Source of the DNA: Mycobacterium sp. 852002-51961_SCH5331710
Lineage (GTDB): Bacteria > Actinomycetota > Actinomycetes > Mycobacteriales > Mycobacteriaceae
Direction: 5' to 3'
Assembly (NCBI RefSeq): GCF_001665535.1
Contig: NZ_LZSQ01000090.1
Location: 1-64,000, forward strand
Length of the DNA stretch: 64,000 nucleotides
Numbering within the stretch: the stretch's first letter is position 1; each line of letters begins with the position of its first letter. The notes under the pieces were generated by a model that had not been told where the DNA came from, did not search any database, and saw only the letters and a program-made list of their open reading frames with translations. Below, one piece after another: positions 39,453 to 48,665 of the stretch. The translations under genes and the position numbers were made by a program.

Positions 39453-41297
39453 ATGACAATGTCCGACACCTGCGGGCCCACCGAGACGCCCGACGACATC
39501 GACATCGACGCGCTGCGGGAGAAGTACGCCCAGGAGCGGGCGAAACGGCTTCGTCCCGAGGGCTCCAAGCAGTACGTCGAGCTGTCCGACGACTTCGCCG
39601 GCTACTACGAGGTGGACCCGTACACGCCCGTCGCGCCGCGTGACCCGATCGTCGAGGACATCGACGTCGCGGTGCTGGGCGGCGGCTTCGGCGGGCTGCT
39701 CTCGGCGGCGCATCTGAAGAAGGCCGGTGTGGAGGACGTCCGCATCATCGAGCTCGGCGGCGACTTCGGTGGTGTGTGGTACTGGAACCGCTATCCGGGC
39801 ATCCAGTGCGACAACGAGTCATACTGCTACATACCGCTTCTGGAGGAGCTCGACTACATCCCGAGCAAGAAGTTCGCCGACGGACCCGAGATCTACGAGC
39901 ACTGCAAGCGGATCGGCAAGCATTTCGGGCTGTACGACTCGGCGATCTTCTCCACCCAGGTCCGCGACATGCGCTGGGACGAGGACATCAAACGCTGGCG
40001 CTTGGCCACCAACCGCGGCGACGACATCCGCGCGCGGTTCGTGGTGCTGGCCTCCGGGCCGTTCCATCGGCCCAAGCTTCCGGGCATCCCCGGAATGAAG
40101 GACTTCAAGGGCCACAGTTTCCACTCGTCGCGGTGGGACTACCAGTACACCGGCGGGGACTACACCGGCGGCATGGACAAGCTCGCCGACAAACGCGTCG
40201 CGATCATCGGCACCGGTGCGACCAGCATTCAGGTCGTGCCGTTCCTGGCCCGAGACGCACAGCACCTCTACGTGTTCCAGCGCACGCCGTCGACCGTCGA
40301 CGTCCGGAACAACGCGCCCACCGATCCCGAATGGGTCAAGACGCTGGGGCCCGGTTGGCAGAAGGAGCGCCAGCGGAACTTCCACGCGTGGACGTTCGAG
40401 GGCATGGCGCTGGGGCAACCGGACCTCGTGTGCGACTTCTGGACCGAACTCGGCCGCAACACCGCGGCACGGGTGCTCTCGCTCGAGGACCCCGCCTCGA
40501 TGACGCCGGAACAGTTCATGGCGATCCGCGAGGAAGAGGATTACAAGATCATGGAGCGGCTGCGCCGCCGGATCGCCGACATCGTCGACGACCCCGACAC
40601 CGCCGAGGCGCTCAAGCCGTACTACCGGTTCCTGTGCAAGCGGCCGCTGTCCAACGACGACTACCTGCCCACCTTCAACCGGCCGAACGTCACGCTGGTC
40701 GACGTCTCCGGATCCAAAGGGGTGGAACGGATCACCGAGAAGGGCCTGGTCGCCAACGGCCAGGAGTACGAGGTCGACTGCATCATCTACGCCAGCGGGT
40801 TCGAGATCACCACGGAGATCAGCAGGCGCTACTCGATCGACGCGATCGAGGGCCGTGACGGCCTGTCGCTCTACGAGTACTGGCACGACGGCTACAAGAC
40901 CCTGCACGGCATGACGAGCCGCGGCTTTCCCAACCAGTTCTTCACCGGCTTCACCCAGGTCGGCATCTCGGCCAACATCGCGGCCAATTACGAACTGCAG
41001 GGCGAGCACATCGCCTACATCGTCGCCGAGGCGCTGAAACGCGGCGCGACGGTCGTCGAGCCGACGGCCGAGGCGCAGGAGCAGTGGTGTAAAGCCATCC
41101 GCGAAACCGCCGTCGACAACTCGGCTTTCGACGCGTCCTGCACCCCGGGCTACTACAACAACGAAGGTGGTGGCGGTGGTGAGGGCATCCGCTCGCACCT
41201 CGGTGAACCTTACGGGCCCGGCTTCTACGCGTTCGGCGATCTGCTGAAGGAGTGGCGCGACAAGGGCGACCTCGACGGCCTGGAGCTGCGGTCGTGA
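39453..41297 (+). CDS. Flavoprotein monooxygenase, Baeyer-Villiger type
   Basis: 614 residues. FAD motif G76-G-G-F-G-G81, NADPH motif G253-T-G-A-T-S258, and the class B/BVMO fingerprint F218-x-G220-x3-H224-x3-W228-D229 between them. A 70-residue N-terminal extension precedes the FAD domain, as in steroid- and cyclic-ketone-type BVMOs. Such enzymes insert oxygen next to a ketone to give an ester or lactone. It follows the Rieske gene by 3 bp. A family-2 repeat separates it from the next gene. Ketone substrate unknown; a cyclic or terpenoid ketone fits the context. Confidence 0.92.
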   Translation: MTMSDTCGPTETPDDIDIDALREKYAQERAKRLRPEGSKQYVELSDDFAGYYEVDPYTPVAPRDPIVEDIDVAVLGGGFGGLLSAAHLKKAGVEDVRIIELGGDFGGVWYWNRYPGIQCDNESYCYIPLLEELDYIPSKKFADGPEIYEHCKRIGKHFGLYDSAIFSTQVRDMRWDEDIKRWRLATNRGDDIRARFVVLASGPFHRPKLPGIPGMKDFKGHSFHSSRWDYQYTGGDYTGGMDKLADKRVAIIGTGATSIQVVPFLARDAQHLYVFQRTPSTVDVRNNAPTDPEWVKTLGPGWQKERQRNFHAWTFEGMALGQPDLVCDFWTELGRNTAARVLSLEDPASMTPEQFMAIREEEDYKIMERLRRRIADIVDDPDTAEALKPYYRFLCKRPLSNDDYLPTFNRPNVTLVDVSGSKGVERITEKGLVANGQEYEVDCIIYASGFEITTEISRRYSIDAIEGRDGLSLYEYWHDGYKTLHGMTSRGFPNQFFTGFTQVGISANIAANYELQGEHIAYIVAEALKRGATVVEPTAEAQEQWCKAIRETAVDNSAFDASCTPGYYNNEGGGGGEGIRSHLGEPYGPGFYAFGDLLKEWRDKGDLDGLELRS

Positions 41298-41311
41298 ACC
41301 CGACACCGCGA

Positions 41312-41366
41312 CCGCACGGTTGTTCGCGCCCCGACCCGCGATTCGCGTACGGAAGCGTGCTCTCGA
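41312..41366. repeat. Mycobacterial intergenic repeat, family 2, copy B
   Basis: This 55-bp element aligns with 25691-25746 (shared GCACG...CGCG-TTCGCGTAC...GCGTGC-CTCG) with one or two small gaps. It sits inside the catabolic operon and ends 3 bp before an SDR start, leaving no room for a normal ribosome-binding site. Confidence 0.5.
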
Positions 41367-41369
41367 CGG

Positions 41370-42317
41370 ATGGGTGAGTCGCGCTTCGACGGCCGGGTAG
41401 CGGTCGTCACCGGCGGCGGCAGGGGTCTGGGCCGCTCATACGCCATGCTCCTCGCGGAGCGCGGCGCCAAGGTCGTCGTGAACGATCCGGGCGGCAGCCT
41501 GGCCGGCGACGATTACGATCCTGTTCATCCGCCGTCCGAAGCACCCGGTCCCGCCGAAGAAGTCGCGCGGAAGATCACCGCCGCCGGCGGACAGGCCGTG
41601 GCGAACACCGACTCCGTGGCCACCCCGGCCGGGGGCAAGGCGATCGTCGACGCCGCCCTCGAGCACTACGGACGCATCGACGTCCTGATCCACAACGCCG
41701 GCATCGTCCGCCGTGCCCCTCTGGTCGAGATGACGTACGAGGACTTCGAAGCGGTGCTCGATGTCCACCTGCGCGGTGCGTTTCACGTTGTGCGCCCGGC
41801 GTTTCCGTCGATGTGCGACGCCGGGTACGGCCGCATCGTGCTGACATCGTCGATCGGCGGCCTGTACGGCAATCACGAGGTCGCCAACTACGCGGTCGCA
41901 AAGGCCGGCGTCGTCGGGCTGTCCAACGTGGCGGCGATGGAAGGCGCCGCCCACGGGGTGAAGAGCAACGTGATCGTGCCCGCCGCGGTGACCCGGATGG
42001 CCGCGGGTATCGACACGTCCGCCTACCCGCCGATGGGCGCCGAACTGGTCGCCCCCGCGGTGGGATGGCTGGCACACGAATCCTGTTCGATCACCGGCGA
42101 AGTGCTGATCGCGTTGGCCGGCCGGATCGCCAGGGCCGTGATCGCGGAGACGCCAGGGGTCTACCGGCCGTCGTGGTCGATCGAGGAGGTCGGCGCGCAC
42201 ATCGCAGAGATCCGTGACATCGCCGAACCCGTCGTGTTCCCGGTGGTCCCCGATGGGCACGGCGACCACATCAGGTACAGCTTCGCAATGGCGCAGAAAG
42301 ATGGTGTCCATGCCTAG
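41370..42317 (+). CDS. SDR-family dehydrogenase (HSD17B4-like N-terminal domain type)
   Basis: 315 residues. T-G-G-G-R-G-L-G-R near 14-22, the N-D-P-G-G segment typical of multifunctional-enzyme-type 3-hydroxyacyl-CoA dehydrogenases, N-A-G, S-S-I-G and Y-A-V-A-K. A C-terminal extension beyond the SDR core (about 250-315) resembles the peroxisomal multifunctional enzyme family, which oxidises 3-hydroxyacyl-CoA of bulky or branched acyl chains. A beta-oxidation-type role is therefore plausible. No Shine-Dalgarno is visible because the repeat abuts the start. Confidence 0.88.
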   Translation: MGESRFDGRVAVVTGGGRGLGRSYAMLLAERGAKVVVNDPGGSLAGDDYDPVHPPSEAPGPAEEVARKITAAGGQAVANTDSVATPAGGKAIVDAALEHYGRIDVLIHNAGIVRRAPLVEMTYEDFEAVLDVHLRGAFHVVRPAFPSMCDAGYGRIVLTSSIGGLYGNHEVANYAVAKAGVVGLSNVAAMEGAAHGVKSNVIVPAAVTRMAAGIDTSAYPPMGAELVAPAVGWLAHESCSITGEVLIALAGRIARAVIAETPGVYRPSWSIEEVGAHIAEIRDIAEPVVFPVVPDGHGDHIRYSFAMAQKDGVHA

Positions 42318-43530
42318 CGGGCCGCTGGCCGGCGTGCGTGTCGTCGACCTCACCGCGATGGTGATGGGGCCGTACTGCACACAGATCATGGCGGACATGG
42401 GTGCCGACGTGATCAAAGTGGAGCCACCTCAAGGCGATAACACCCGCTTCATCTCCGTCGGTCCCGAATCGGGGATGAGCGGGGTGTTCGTCAACGTCAA
42501 CCGCGGTAAGCGCAGCGTCGTGCTCGACCTGCAGACCGAGCGTGGAAAAGCCGCGATGCGGGCATTGATCGAACGGGCCGACGTGTTCATCCATTCCATG
42601 CGGGCCAAGGCGGTCGCCAAGCTGGGCTTCGGCTACGACGACGTCGCCGCCATCAATCCGGCGATCGTCTACACCAATTGCTACGGCTACGGCCGGCGCG
42701 GGCCCGACCGGGACCGGCCCGCCTACGACGACACCATCCAGGCCGAAGCCGGATTGCCGGCGGTACAACAACAATTGACCGGTGAGGCCGACTTCGTCGG
42801 CACGATCATGGCCGACAAGGTGGCCGGCCTGACCGCCCTCTACGCGACGACGATGGCGCTGTTCCATCGTGAGCGCACCGGGGAGGGACAAGAGGTCGAG
42901 GTCGCCATGTTCGAGACGATGGCCTCCTTCATGCTGGTCGAACATGCCAACGGCGCCATGTTCGACCCCCCGCTGGGCCCCGCCGTGTACCCGCGGACGG
43001 TGGCGCCGAACCGCAGGCCGTACCGCACCAGCGATGGGTACATCGCCGCACTGATCTACAACGACAAGCATTGGAACGCGTTCATCAACGCGGTGAGTCC
43101 GGCGTGGAACAACGAGTCGTACGCCACCCTCGAACAACGGGCGCACAACATCGATGCGGTGTACGGCCTGCTGGCCCAGACGATGACGGAGCGCACCACC
43201 GCCGAATGGCTGGAGTTGTTCCGAGAACTCGAAATTCCGGCTGCCGCTCTCAACACTCCCGATGCCCTGTTCGAGAACGAACACCTCAACGCGGTCGGAC
43301 TCTTCGAGACCGTCGAGACCGCCAACGGACCCGTTCGCTTTCCCGGAGTACCGACGTGGTTCTCCCGCACCCCGGGCAAGGTGGCAGGACCGGCGCCGAC
43401 GCTGGGCGCCGACACCGATGACGTGCTCGCCGAACTCGGCCTCGTCGACTCCGCCGAGCCCGCAATTCCTGTCGAAAACGGGGCCGAACTCGTCAAGAAC
43501 CGTGGCGTCGGCGCCTCGGAGCTGGGGTGA
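42310..43530 (+). CDS. Class III CoA transferase (CaiB/BaiF family)
   Basis: 406 residues starting M-P-S-G-P-L-A-G-V-R-V-V-D-L-T, the family's normal beginning. Other motifs are M-A-D-M-G-A-D-V-I-K-V-E-P-P and N-x-N-R-G-K-R-S-V-V-L-D-L. An ATG three codons earlier is possible. The SDR stop overlaps by 8 nt. These enzymes move CoA between carboxylic acids (formyl, oxalyl, carnitine, succinyl and bile-acid CoA types). Here it may activate the substrate acid at the expense of an acyl- or formyl-CoA made later in the pathway. Confidence 0.9.
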   Translation: MPSGPLAGVRVVDLTAMVMGPYCTQIMADMGADVIKVEPPQGDNTRFISVGPESGMSGVFVNVNRGKRSVVLDLQTERGKAAMRALIERADVFIHSMRAKAVAKLGFGYDDVAAINPAIVYTNCYGYGRRGPDRDRPAYDDTIQAEAGLPAVQQQLTGEADFVGTIMADKVAGLTALYATTMALFHRERTGEGQEVEVAMFETMASFMLVEHANGAMFDPPLGPAVYPRTVAPNRRPYRTSDGYIAALIYNDKHWNAFINAVSPAWNNESYATLEQRAHNIDAVYGLLAQTMTERTTAEWLELFRELEIPAAALNTPDALFENEHLNAVGLFETVETANGPVRFPGVPTWFSRTPGKVAGPAPTLGADTDDVLAELGLVDSAEPAIPVENGAELVKNRGVGASELG

Positions 43531-44684
43531 ACATGGATTTCGAGATGGGACAGAGGGCCGCGGAACTGCGCGGCGACCTGCGCGCTCTGGTCAAAGAGCA
43601 TGTGACGCAGGACTATCTCGGGGCCTTCACCGACGACCCCGATGACCTCGAGATCGCCCAACGGTTCTGCCGCACGCTCGCCGAACGCGAACTGCTGTGC
43701 CTGGCATGGCCCAAGGAGTTCGGCGGTGGCGGGGCGTCGGTGTGGGAGCAGACGGTGGTCCGCGAGGAAATGTGGGCACACCACGAACCGCGCGGCGCGC
43801 AGTACATGGGCGTCAACTGGGTCGGCCCGATCATCATGCGGCACGGCACCGAAGAGCAGCAGCGCAAACACCTTCCGCCGATCGCGCGCGGTGAAGTGAT
43901 CTGGTGTCAGGGTTTCTCCGAACCCGAGGCCGGATCCGACCTCGCCTCATTGCGCACCGCCGCCCGGCGCGATGGTGACGGCTGGCTGGTCAGCGGGCAG
44001 AAGATCTGGACTTCGTACGCCACCATGGCGCAGTGGTGCTTCCTGCTTGCTCGGACCACTCGGGGCGAGAAGAAGCAGCAGGGTTTGACGATCTTCCTTG
44101 TGCCCATGGACGATCCGGCCATCCAGGTGCGCCCGATCCGGTGCATGATGGGCCCGCACCACCTCAACGAGGTGTTCTTCGACGACCTGCGCGTCACCGA
44201 GGCCGATGTGCTCGGGACGGTCGACCAGGGCTGGACCGTGGTGCAGGACGTGATGGCCTTCGAGCGTGTCGGCATCGCCCGTTATGCGCGTTGCGAACGG
44301 TTGCTCGCCGCAGCGCCGGCGGTTCTCGGCGACCGGTGGGATGATCTGCCCGCCGAACTGCGCGGGCGATGGATCCGGATGTTGACGCACTGTCGGCGGG
44401 CCCGCCTGATGGCCTACCGGGTGGTGTCGCTGCAAAGCAGCGGCCGCATCCAACCGGGTGACGCCGCGGCATATCGGATCGCGGTCACCAAACTGGACCA
44501 GGACAGCGCTGAAGTCCTGATGGATATCGCAGCCGAGGTGTCGCACGACGATCCGAAGGCCTCGTGGTTCCTCGGCGAGGTCGAGGACCACTGGAAGTAC
44601 TCCCAGGCCTCGACCGTCTCGTCGGGCAGCATCGAGATGCAGCGAATCCTTCTGTCGCGGGCTCTGTTGGCGGCGGCGAAATGA
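43527..44684 (+). CDS. Acyl-CoA dehydrogenase, large subunit of a putative heteromeric pair
   Basis: 385 residues. Acyl-CoA dehydrogenase signatures: W-C-Q-G-F-S-E-P-E-A-G-S-D-L-A-S-L (FAD region, near 130), K-I-W-T-S-Y-A near 155, and a C-terminal S-S-G-S-I-E-M-Q-R-I-L. GTG 43527 overlaps the CoA-transferase stop; ATG 43533 is an alternative. The immediately following, shorter FadE is ATGA-coupled. Such large/small pairs form alpha2beta2 FadE enzymes that handle bulky acyl-CoA in steroid and side-chain degradation. Confidence 0.9.
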   Translation: MNMDFEMGQRAAELRGDLRALVKEHVTQDYLGAFTDDPDDLEIAQRFCRTLAERELLCLAWPKEFGGGGASVWEQTVVREEMWAHHEPRGAQYMGVNWVGPIIMRHGTEEQQRKHLPPIARGEVIWCQGFSEPEAGSDLASLRTAARRDGDGWLVSGQKIWTSYATMAQWCFLLARTTRGEKKQQGLTIFLVPMDDPAIQVRPIRCMMGPHHLNEVFFDDLRVTEADVLGTVDQGWTVVQDVMAFERVGIARYARCERLLAAAPAVLGDRWDDLPAELRGRWIRMLTHCRRARLMAYRVVSLQSSGRIQPGDAAAYRIAVTKLDQDSAEVLMDIAAEVSHDDPKASWFLGEVEDHWKYSQASTVSSGSIEMQRILLSRALLAAAK

Positions 44685-45607
44685 GCGAGATGATCCTGGA
44701 CCTGTCCGACGACGCGAAAGAGTACGGCCGCGAAGCGCTTCGGGCATTCGAGGCCGCGGGCGGAGACCAGCTCGTCCAGCAGGCCGAGGCCAAACCCGAG
44801 GCGCGCGAGTCGTTGGTCGGTCCCAGCCTCGCGGGGATCGGCGCCTGGGAACTCGATGCGCGCAACGACGCCGACGGCCTGGAGGCAGCAGCCGCGCTCT
44901 GCCGCAGCGCCGGATACTGGGCCCTGCCCTATCCGGTCGCCGAACGGCTGGCCGCCCCGACAGATCTCGACACCGACGGACTGATCGTGGTATCGGGTAC
45001 TCGACCCGCGGGCGCGGTGGCCGGGCTCGAAAATCGTTGGACGACGGTGACTCTCGACGGCGCGCGCGGCACGGTGACCGACGTCGGACCCGCCGGCCCG
45101 GGCTTCGTCTCCGAATTGCAGACGGCCGCCGTCGACGGGCAGGGCGCCTCCGACGTCGCGCTCGGGTTGGTGCTGCCCTGCTGGACGCTGCTCGGCATGC
45201 TGGACCGGGCGATCGAGCTGACGGTCGCCCACGTCAGCCTGCGTAAGCAGTTCGGCCAGACGCTCTCGTCGTTTCAGGGTGTGCAATTCCAGCTGACCGA
45301 CGCCGAGGTCGAGCGCAACGGACTCGATATCCTCGCCAAGTACGCGCTGTGGAGCATCGCCACCGCGCGCCCCGAAGCGCTCACCGACGCTCTGGCCCTG
45401 CGGATGTCGGCGCTCGAGGCCGCCGAAGTCGTGTTCCGCGTGTGCCATCAGCTGCACGGCGCGGTCGGCTTCTGCGACGAGACCACGCTGTCGTGGCTGT
45501 CGCGTTACAGCCAACCGCTGCGCCGGCTGCCGCTCGGGTTGTCCGCGACACGCGACGCGCTGACGAGCGCGGCGGGACGCGCAGGGCTGACGGGGTTGTA
45601 CGCATGA
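44681..45607 (+). CDS. Acyl-CoA dehydrogenase, short partner subunit
   Basis: 308 residues, shorter than a stand-alone FadE (about 380). The C-terminal helical domain is well kept (R-K-Q-F-G-Q-T-L-S-S-F-Q and the Q-L-H-G-A-V-G-F segment), but the N-terminal and middle beta domains are reduced. This is the typical form of the second subunit of heteromeric FadE pairs. Coupled by ATGA overlap to the previous FadE and to the Gfo/Idh/MocA gene after it. Confidence 0.88.
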   Translation: MSEMILDLSDDAKEYGREALRAFEAAGGDQLVQQAEAKPEARESLVGPSLAGIGAWELDARNDADGLEAAAALCRSAGYWALPYPVAERLAAPTDLDTDGLIVVSGTRPAGAVAGLENRWTTVTLDGARGTVTDVGPAGPGFVSELQTAAVDGQGASDVALGLVLPCWTLLGMLDRAIELTVAHVSLRKQFGQTLSSFQGVQFQLTDAEVERNGLDILAKYALWSIATARPEALTDALALRMSALEAAEVVFRVCHQLHGAVGFCDETTLSWLSRYSQPLRRLPLGLSATRDALTSAAGRAGLTGLYA

Positions 45608-46530
45608 AAGTCGCGGTGATCGGCGCCGGGTTCGGCAGGCACGCCGCGGCACCCGCATACGCCGGGCTCGGCTTCGATGTCGAGGTCGTCAGCCCGCGCG
45701 ACGAGGCCGCGGTCAAGGCCGCGCTGGCCTCGGACGTCGACCTGGTCTCGGTGCACTCACCTCCGTTCCTGCACCTCGAGCACGTCACCGGCGCGATCGA
45801 ACACGGGCATGCGGTGTTGTGCGACAAACCGTTCGGGCGCAACGCCGACGAGGCGGCGCTGATGCGCGACAGGGCCCGCGACGCCGGCGTGCCACACTTC
45901 CTCAACTTCGAGTTTCGGTTCAACGAATCGTGGACCCGGCTCAAGGAACTGGCCACTGACGGGACGATCGGCACACCCAAACATCTGCAGTGGACGTTCT
46001 ACGGAAGCGGTCTGCGCGGCCGTAAGTTCGGCTGGATCAACGACCGCGACCTCGGCGGCGGATGGATCGGCGCCTACGGCTCCCATCTGATCGACTTCAC
46101 CCGGTGGCTTTTCGACAGCGAGATCACCGACTGCGGCGGAATCACCCGCATCGACGGATCGCCCGAGTCGGCCACCGCAGAAGACGCGTATGCGGCGTGG
46201 TTCGCAATGGCGAACGGCTGCACGGCCACTCACGACACCGGCTTCGCCGCGGCCGTACCGTCGGCCCCGTCGGTCACGCTGCTCGGCAGCGACGGCACCG
46301 TCGAGCTGGCAGCCGACACGACGCTCGTGGTGCGCCGTGCAGGTGTCGACCCCGAGACCGTCGAGTTCGCTCCACCGCCGCGGCGCTCACCGCCGCCCGC
46401 GCTGTCGACGTTCTTCGGTCACGTCGCCGACGCCTTGCGCACCGGCACACAGATCACCCCGTCCTTCGACGACGGTCTGGCCGTCGCACGCGCCATGGAC
46501 CTCCTGCGCGCCAGGGCGGTTCGCCTGTGA
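45604..46530 (+). CDS. Gfo/Idh/MocA-family NAD(P)-dependent oxidoreductase
   Basis: 308 residues. N-terminal Rossmann motif G-A-G-F-G-R-H (about 7-13) and the C-D-K-P-F-G (E-K-P-like) segment near 77-82, with the C-terminal alpha/beta dimer-type domain. Family members oxidise sugars, cyclitols or other hydroxylated rings, or reduce biliverdin-type molecules. Its presence among acyl-CoA genes is unusual. Coupled by 4-nt overlaps to the FadE genes on both sides, so it belongs to the same pathway. Confidence 0.88.
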   Translation: MKVAVIGAGFGRHAAAPAYAGLGFDVEVVSPRDEAAVKAALASDVDLVSVHSPPFLHLEHVTGAIEHGHAVLCDKPFGRNADEAALMRDRARDAGVPHFLNFEFRFNESWTRLKELATDGTIGTPKHLQWTFYGSGLRGRKFGWINDRDLGGGWIGAYGSHLIDFTRWLFDSEITDCGGITRIDGSPESATAEDAYAAWFAMANGCTATHDTGFAAAVPSAPSVTLLGSDGTVELAADTTLVVRRAGVDPETVEFAPPPRRSPPPALSTFFGHVADALRTGTQITPSFDDGLAVARAMDLLRARAVRL

Positions 46531-47693
46531 GCGCGGACCTCGAGCAGTTTCGGCACCACGTGCGGCAGTGGTGCGTCGAACACATTCCCCCCGACTGGCG
46601 CCAGACCCAGACCGGTGCGAGCGACGAAGGCTTCGTGGCCTTCCAAAAAGCCTGGTTCGCCGAACTGCACGGCGCGGGTTTCGCCGTCCCGCACTGGCCC
46701 GCCGAATGGGGCGGCGGCATGTCCGTGGCCGAACAGGTGGTGCTGTACCAGGAACTGGCCGCCCACGATGCCCCGCGACTGGTGCTCGCGTTCGTCGGCA
46801 TCCACCACGCCGCCTCGACGCTGTTGGTCGCGGGCACCGACGAGCAGCGGCGACGACACCTGCCCGCGATCCTCGACGGCGAGATCTGGGTGCAGGGATT
46901 CTCCGAACCCGAGGCCGGGTCCGACCTGGCGAGCCTGCGCACCACCGCCCGCAAGGAAGGCGACTCGTACATCGTCAACGGCCAGAAGTTGTGGGCGAGC
47001 GGCGGCAAGCACGCCGACTGGTGCCTGCTGCTGGCCCGCACTGACCCGGATGCTCCGAAACGCAAGGGCATTTCATATTTCCTGCTCGACATGACCACCC
47101 CGGGCGTCGAGGTCCGGCCGATTCGCAATGCGATCGGCGACTCCCACTTCTGCGAGATCTTCCTCAACGACGTGTCGATTCCCGCCGCCAACTTGATCGG
47201 TGCGGAGAACGACGGCTGGCGCGTCGCACAGGCCACCCTCGGCGCCGAGCGCGGCATGACGATGCTGGAACTCGCCGAGCGGCTGGGCAACGCGGGCTTC
47301 CGCTGGCTGGTCCAGAGTGCGCCGGTAAACGACCCGATAGTCGCGGACCGGCTGGCTCAGTTCGAGACCGAGATCAGCGGGCTGCGCGGACTGTGCCGAA
47401 AGCTGGTCGAGGACAACGAGAGCGGGACCGCCGGCCCCGCCGACGCGTCGATCGTCAAGCTGTTCTACAGCGAACTACTGCAGCGCATGACCGACTTCGG
47501 CGCCGAAATCGGCGGGCTCACCGCCCACACCGAGTTGGCCAAGCCCATGTCGAGCGGGTGGGAGTCGGGCGCCTGGGTGCTCGACTTCATCGGGTCGTGG
47601 GAGTGGACGATTCCCGGCGGCGCAAGCGAGATCCAGCGCACCATCATCGGCGAGCGCGGGCTCGGGCTGCCTCGAGAACCGAGTGCCGTCTGA
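46527..47693 (+). CDS. Acyl-CoA dehydrogenase, large subunit of a second pair
   Basis: 388 residues from GTG 46527 (GTGA overlap with the Gfo/Idh/MocA gene). V-Q-G-F-S-E-P-E-A-G-S-D-L-A-S-L near 125, Q-K-L-W-A-S near 150, and a C-terminal P-G-G-A-S-E-I-Q-R-T-I-I-G-E-R-G-L-G-L-P. The C-terminus is that of FadE proteins active on bulky substrates. One nt shared with the next start (TGATG). Second large/small pair in the operon, implying two desaturation steps or two chain positions. Confidence 0.9.
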   Translation: MSADLEQFRHHVRQWCVEHIPPDWRQTQTGASDEGFVAFQKAWFAELHGAGFAVPHWPAEWGGGMSVAEQVVLYQELAAHDAPRLVLAFVGIHHAASTLLVAGTDEQRRRHLPAILDGEIWVQGFSEPEAGSDLASLRTTARKEGDSYIVNGQKLWASGGKHADWCLLLARTDPDAPKRKGISYFLLDMTTPGVEVRPIRNAIGDSHFCEIFLNDVSIPAANLIGAENDGWRVAQATLGAERGMTMLELAERLGNAGFRWLVQSAPVNDPIVADRLAQFETEISGLRGLCRKLVEDNESGTAGPADASIVKLFYSELLQRMTDFGAEIGGLTAHTELAKPMSSGWESGAWVLDFIGSWEWTIPGGASEIQRTIIGERGLGLPREPSAV

Positions 47694-48646
47694 TGGCCGA
47701 CTTCACCGAGTTCCACGACGAACTGCGCTCCGTCGCGGGCGATCTGCTCGCGAAGGACCGCAGCGTCGAGTGGTCCACGCTGGTGGACGCCGGCTGGGTC
47801 GGGCTCGAGGTGCCCGAGCAGTTCGGCGGAGCGGGTGCGTCGTTCGCCGAAGCCGCGGTGGTCTGCGAGGAAATTGGCCGTGCCGCCAGCGCGACCAGCT
47901 TCCTCGGCAGCGCGGTTCTCGCGGTTGGAGCGCTGAACGCGGTACAGCCCAGCACAACCCGCGACGAAATGCTGGCCGACATCGCCAGCGGCGTGACCAG
48001 GGCCGCCGTCGCACTGGAACCGCATGACTTCGTGCCCGACGCCGAGGGCGCCGATCGAATCCTGCTCGTGACGGACCGCGGCGTCGCGGTGACGGGGCAA
48101 GGGGCCACACCGCGGCCAGTAGTCGACGAGACGCGCCGACTCGCCGCCGTCGAGACCGACGCCGAAGTCATCGACACCCTCCCGTTCGCCGGTGATCCCG
48201 CGGTCGCCGTGCAACGGTTACAGGATCGGGCCGCCGTGGCGATCGCCTGCGACAGCCTCGGGTTGAGCGGAGCCATGCTCGCCGCGACCGTCGGATACGT
48301 GAAGGTGCGTCAGCAATTCGGCAGGGCCATAGGCTCGTTTCAGGCCGTCAAACACGCCTGCGCCGATATGCAGGTCGGCATCGCGGTGTCCCGCCAACTC
48401 GTCGGTGCCGCTGTCCGGGCCGTCACCGAAGAATCCCCAGACGCCGGGGCTGCTGTCGCCATGGCCAAGTCCCACGCCTGCTCCACCGCCGTCGACATCG
48501 CGGGCAAGGCCATGCAACTGCACGGCGGCATCGGATACACGTGGGAGAGCGGCATCCACGTCTACCTGAAGCGCGCAACCCTCAACCGCTCACTGTTCGG
48601 CTCCCCGGCCGAACACCGCAAACGACTGACACAACGCTATCTATAG
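47693..48646 (+). CDS. Acyl-CoA dehydrogenase, short partner subunit of the second pair
   Basis: 317 residues. The C-terminal domain is conserved (R-Q-Q-F-G-R-A-I-G-S-F-Q-A-V-K-H near 205 and M-Q-L-H-G-G-I-G-Y-T-W-E near 275), with a shortened middle domain. Mirrors the 43527/44681 pair. It is followed by 19 bp that include AAGGAG before the TPP-enzyme start. Confidence 0.88.
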   Translation: MADFTEFHDELRSVAGDLLAKDRSVEWSTLVDAGWVGLEVPEQFGGAGASFAEAAVVCEEIGRAASATSFLGSAVLAVGALNAVQPSTTRDEMLADIASGVTRAAVALEPHDFVPDAEGADRILLVTDRGVAVTGQGATPRPVVDETRRLAAVETDAEVIDTLPFAGDPAVAVQRLQDRAAVAIACDSLGLSGAMLAATVGYVKVRQQFGRAIGSFQAVKHACADMQVGIAVSRQLVGAAVRAVTEESPDAGAAVAMAKSHACSTAVDIAGKAMQLHGGIGYTWESGIHVYLKRATLNRSLFGSPAEHRKRLTQRYL

Positions 48647-48665
48647 ACAAGGCAAGGAGTTCCCC

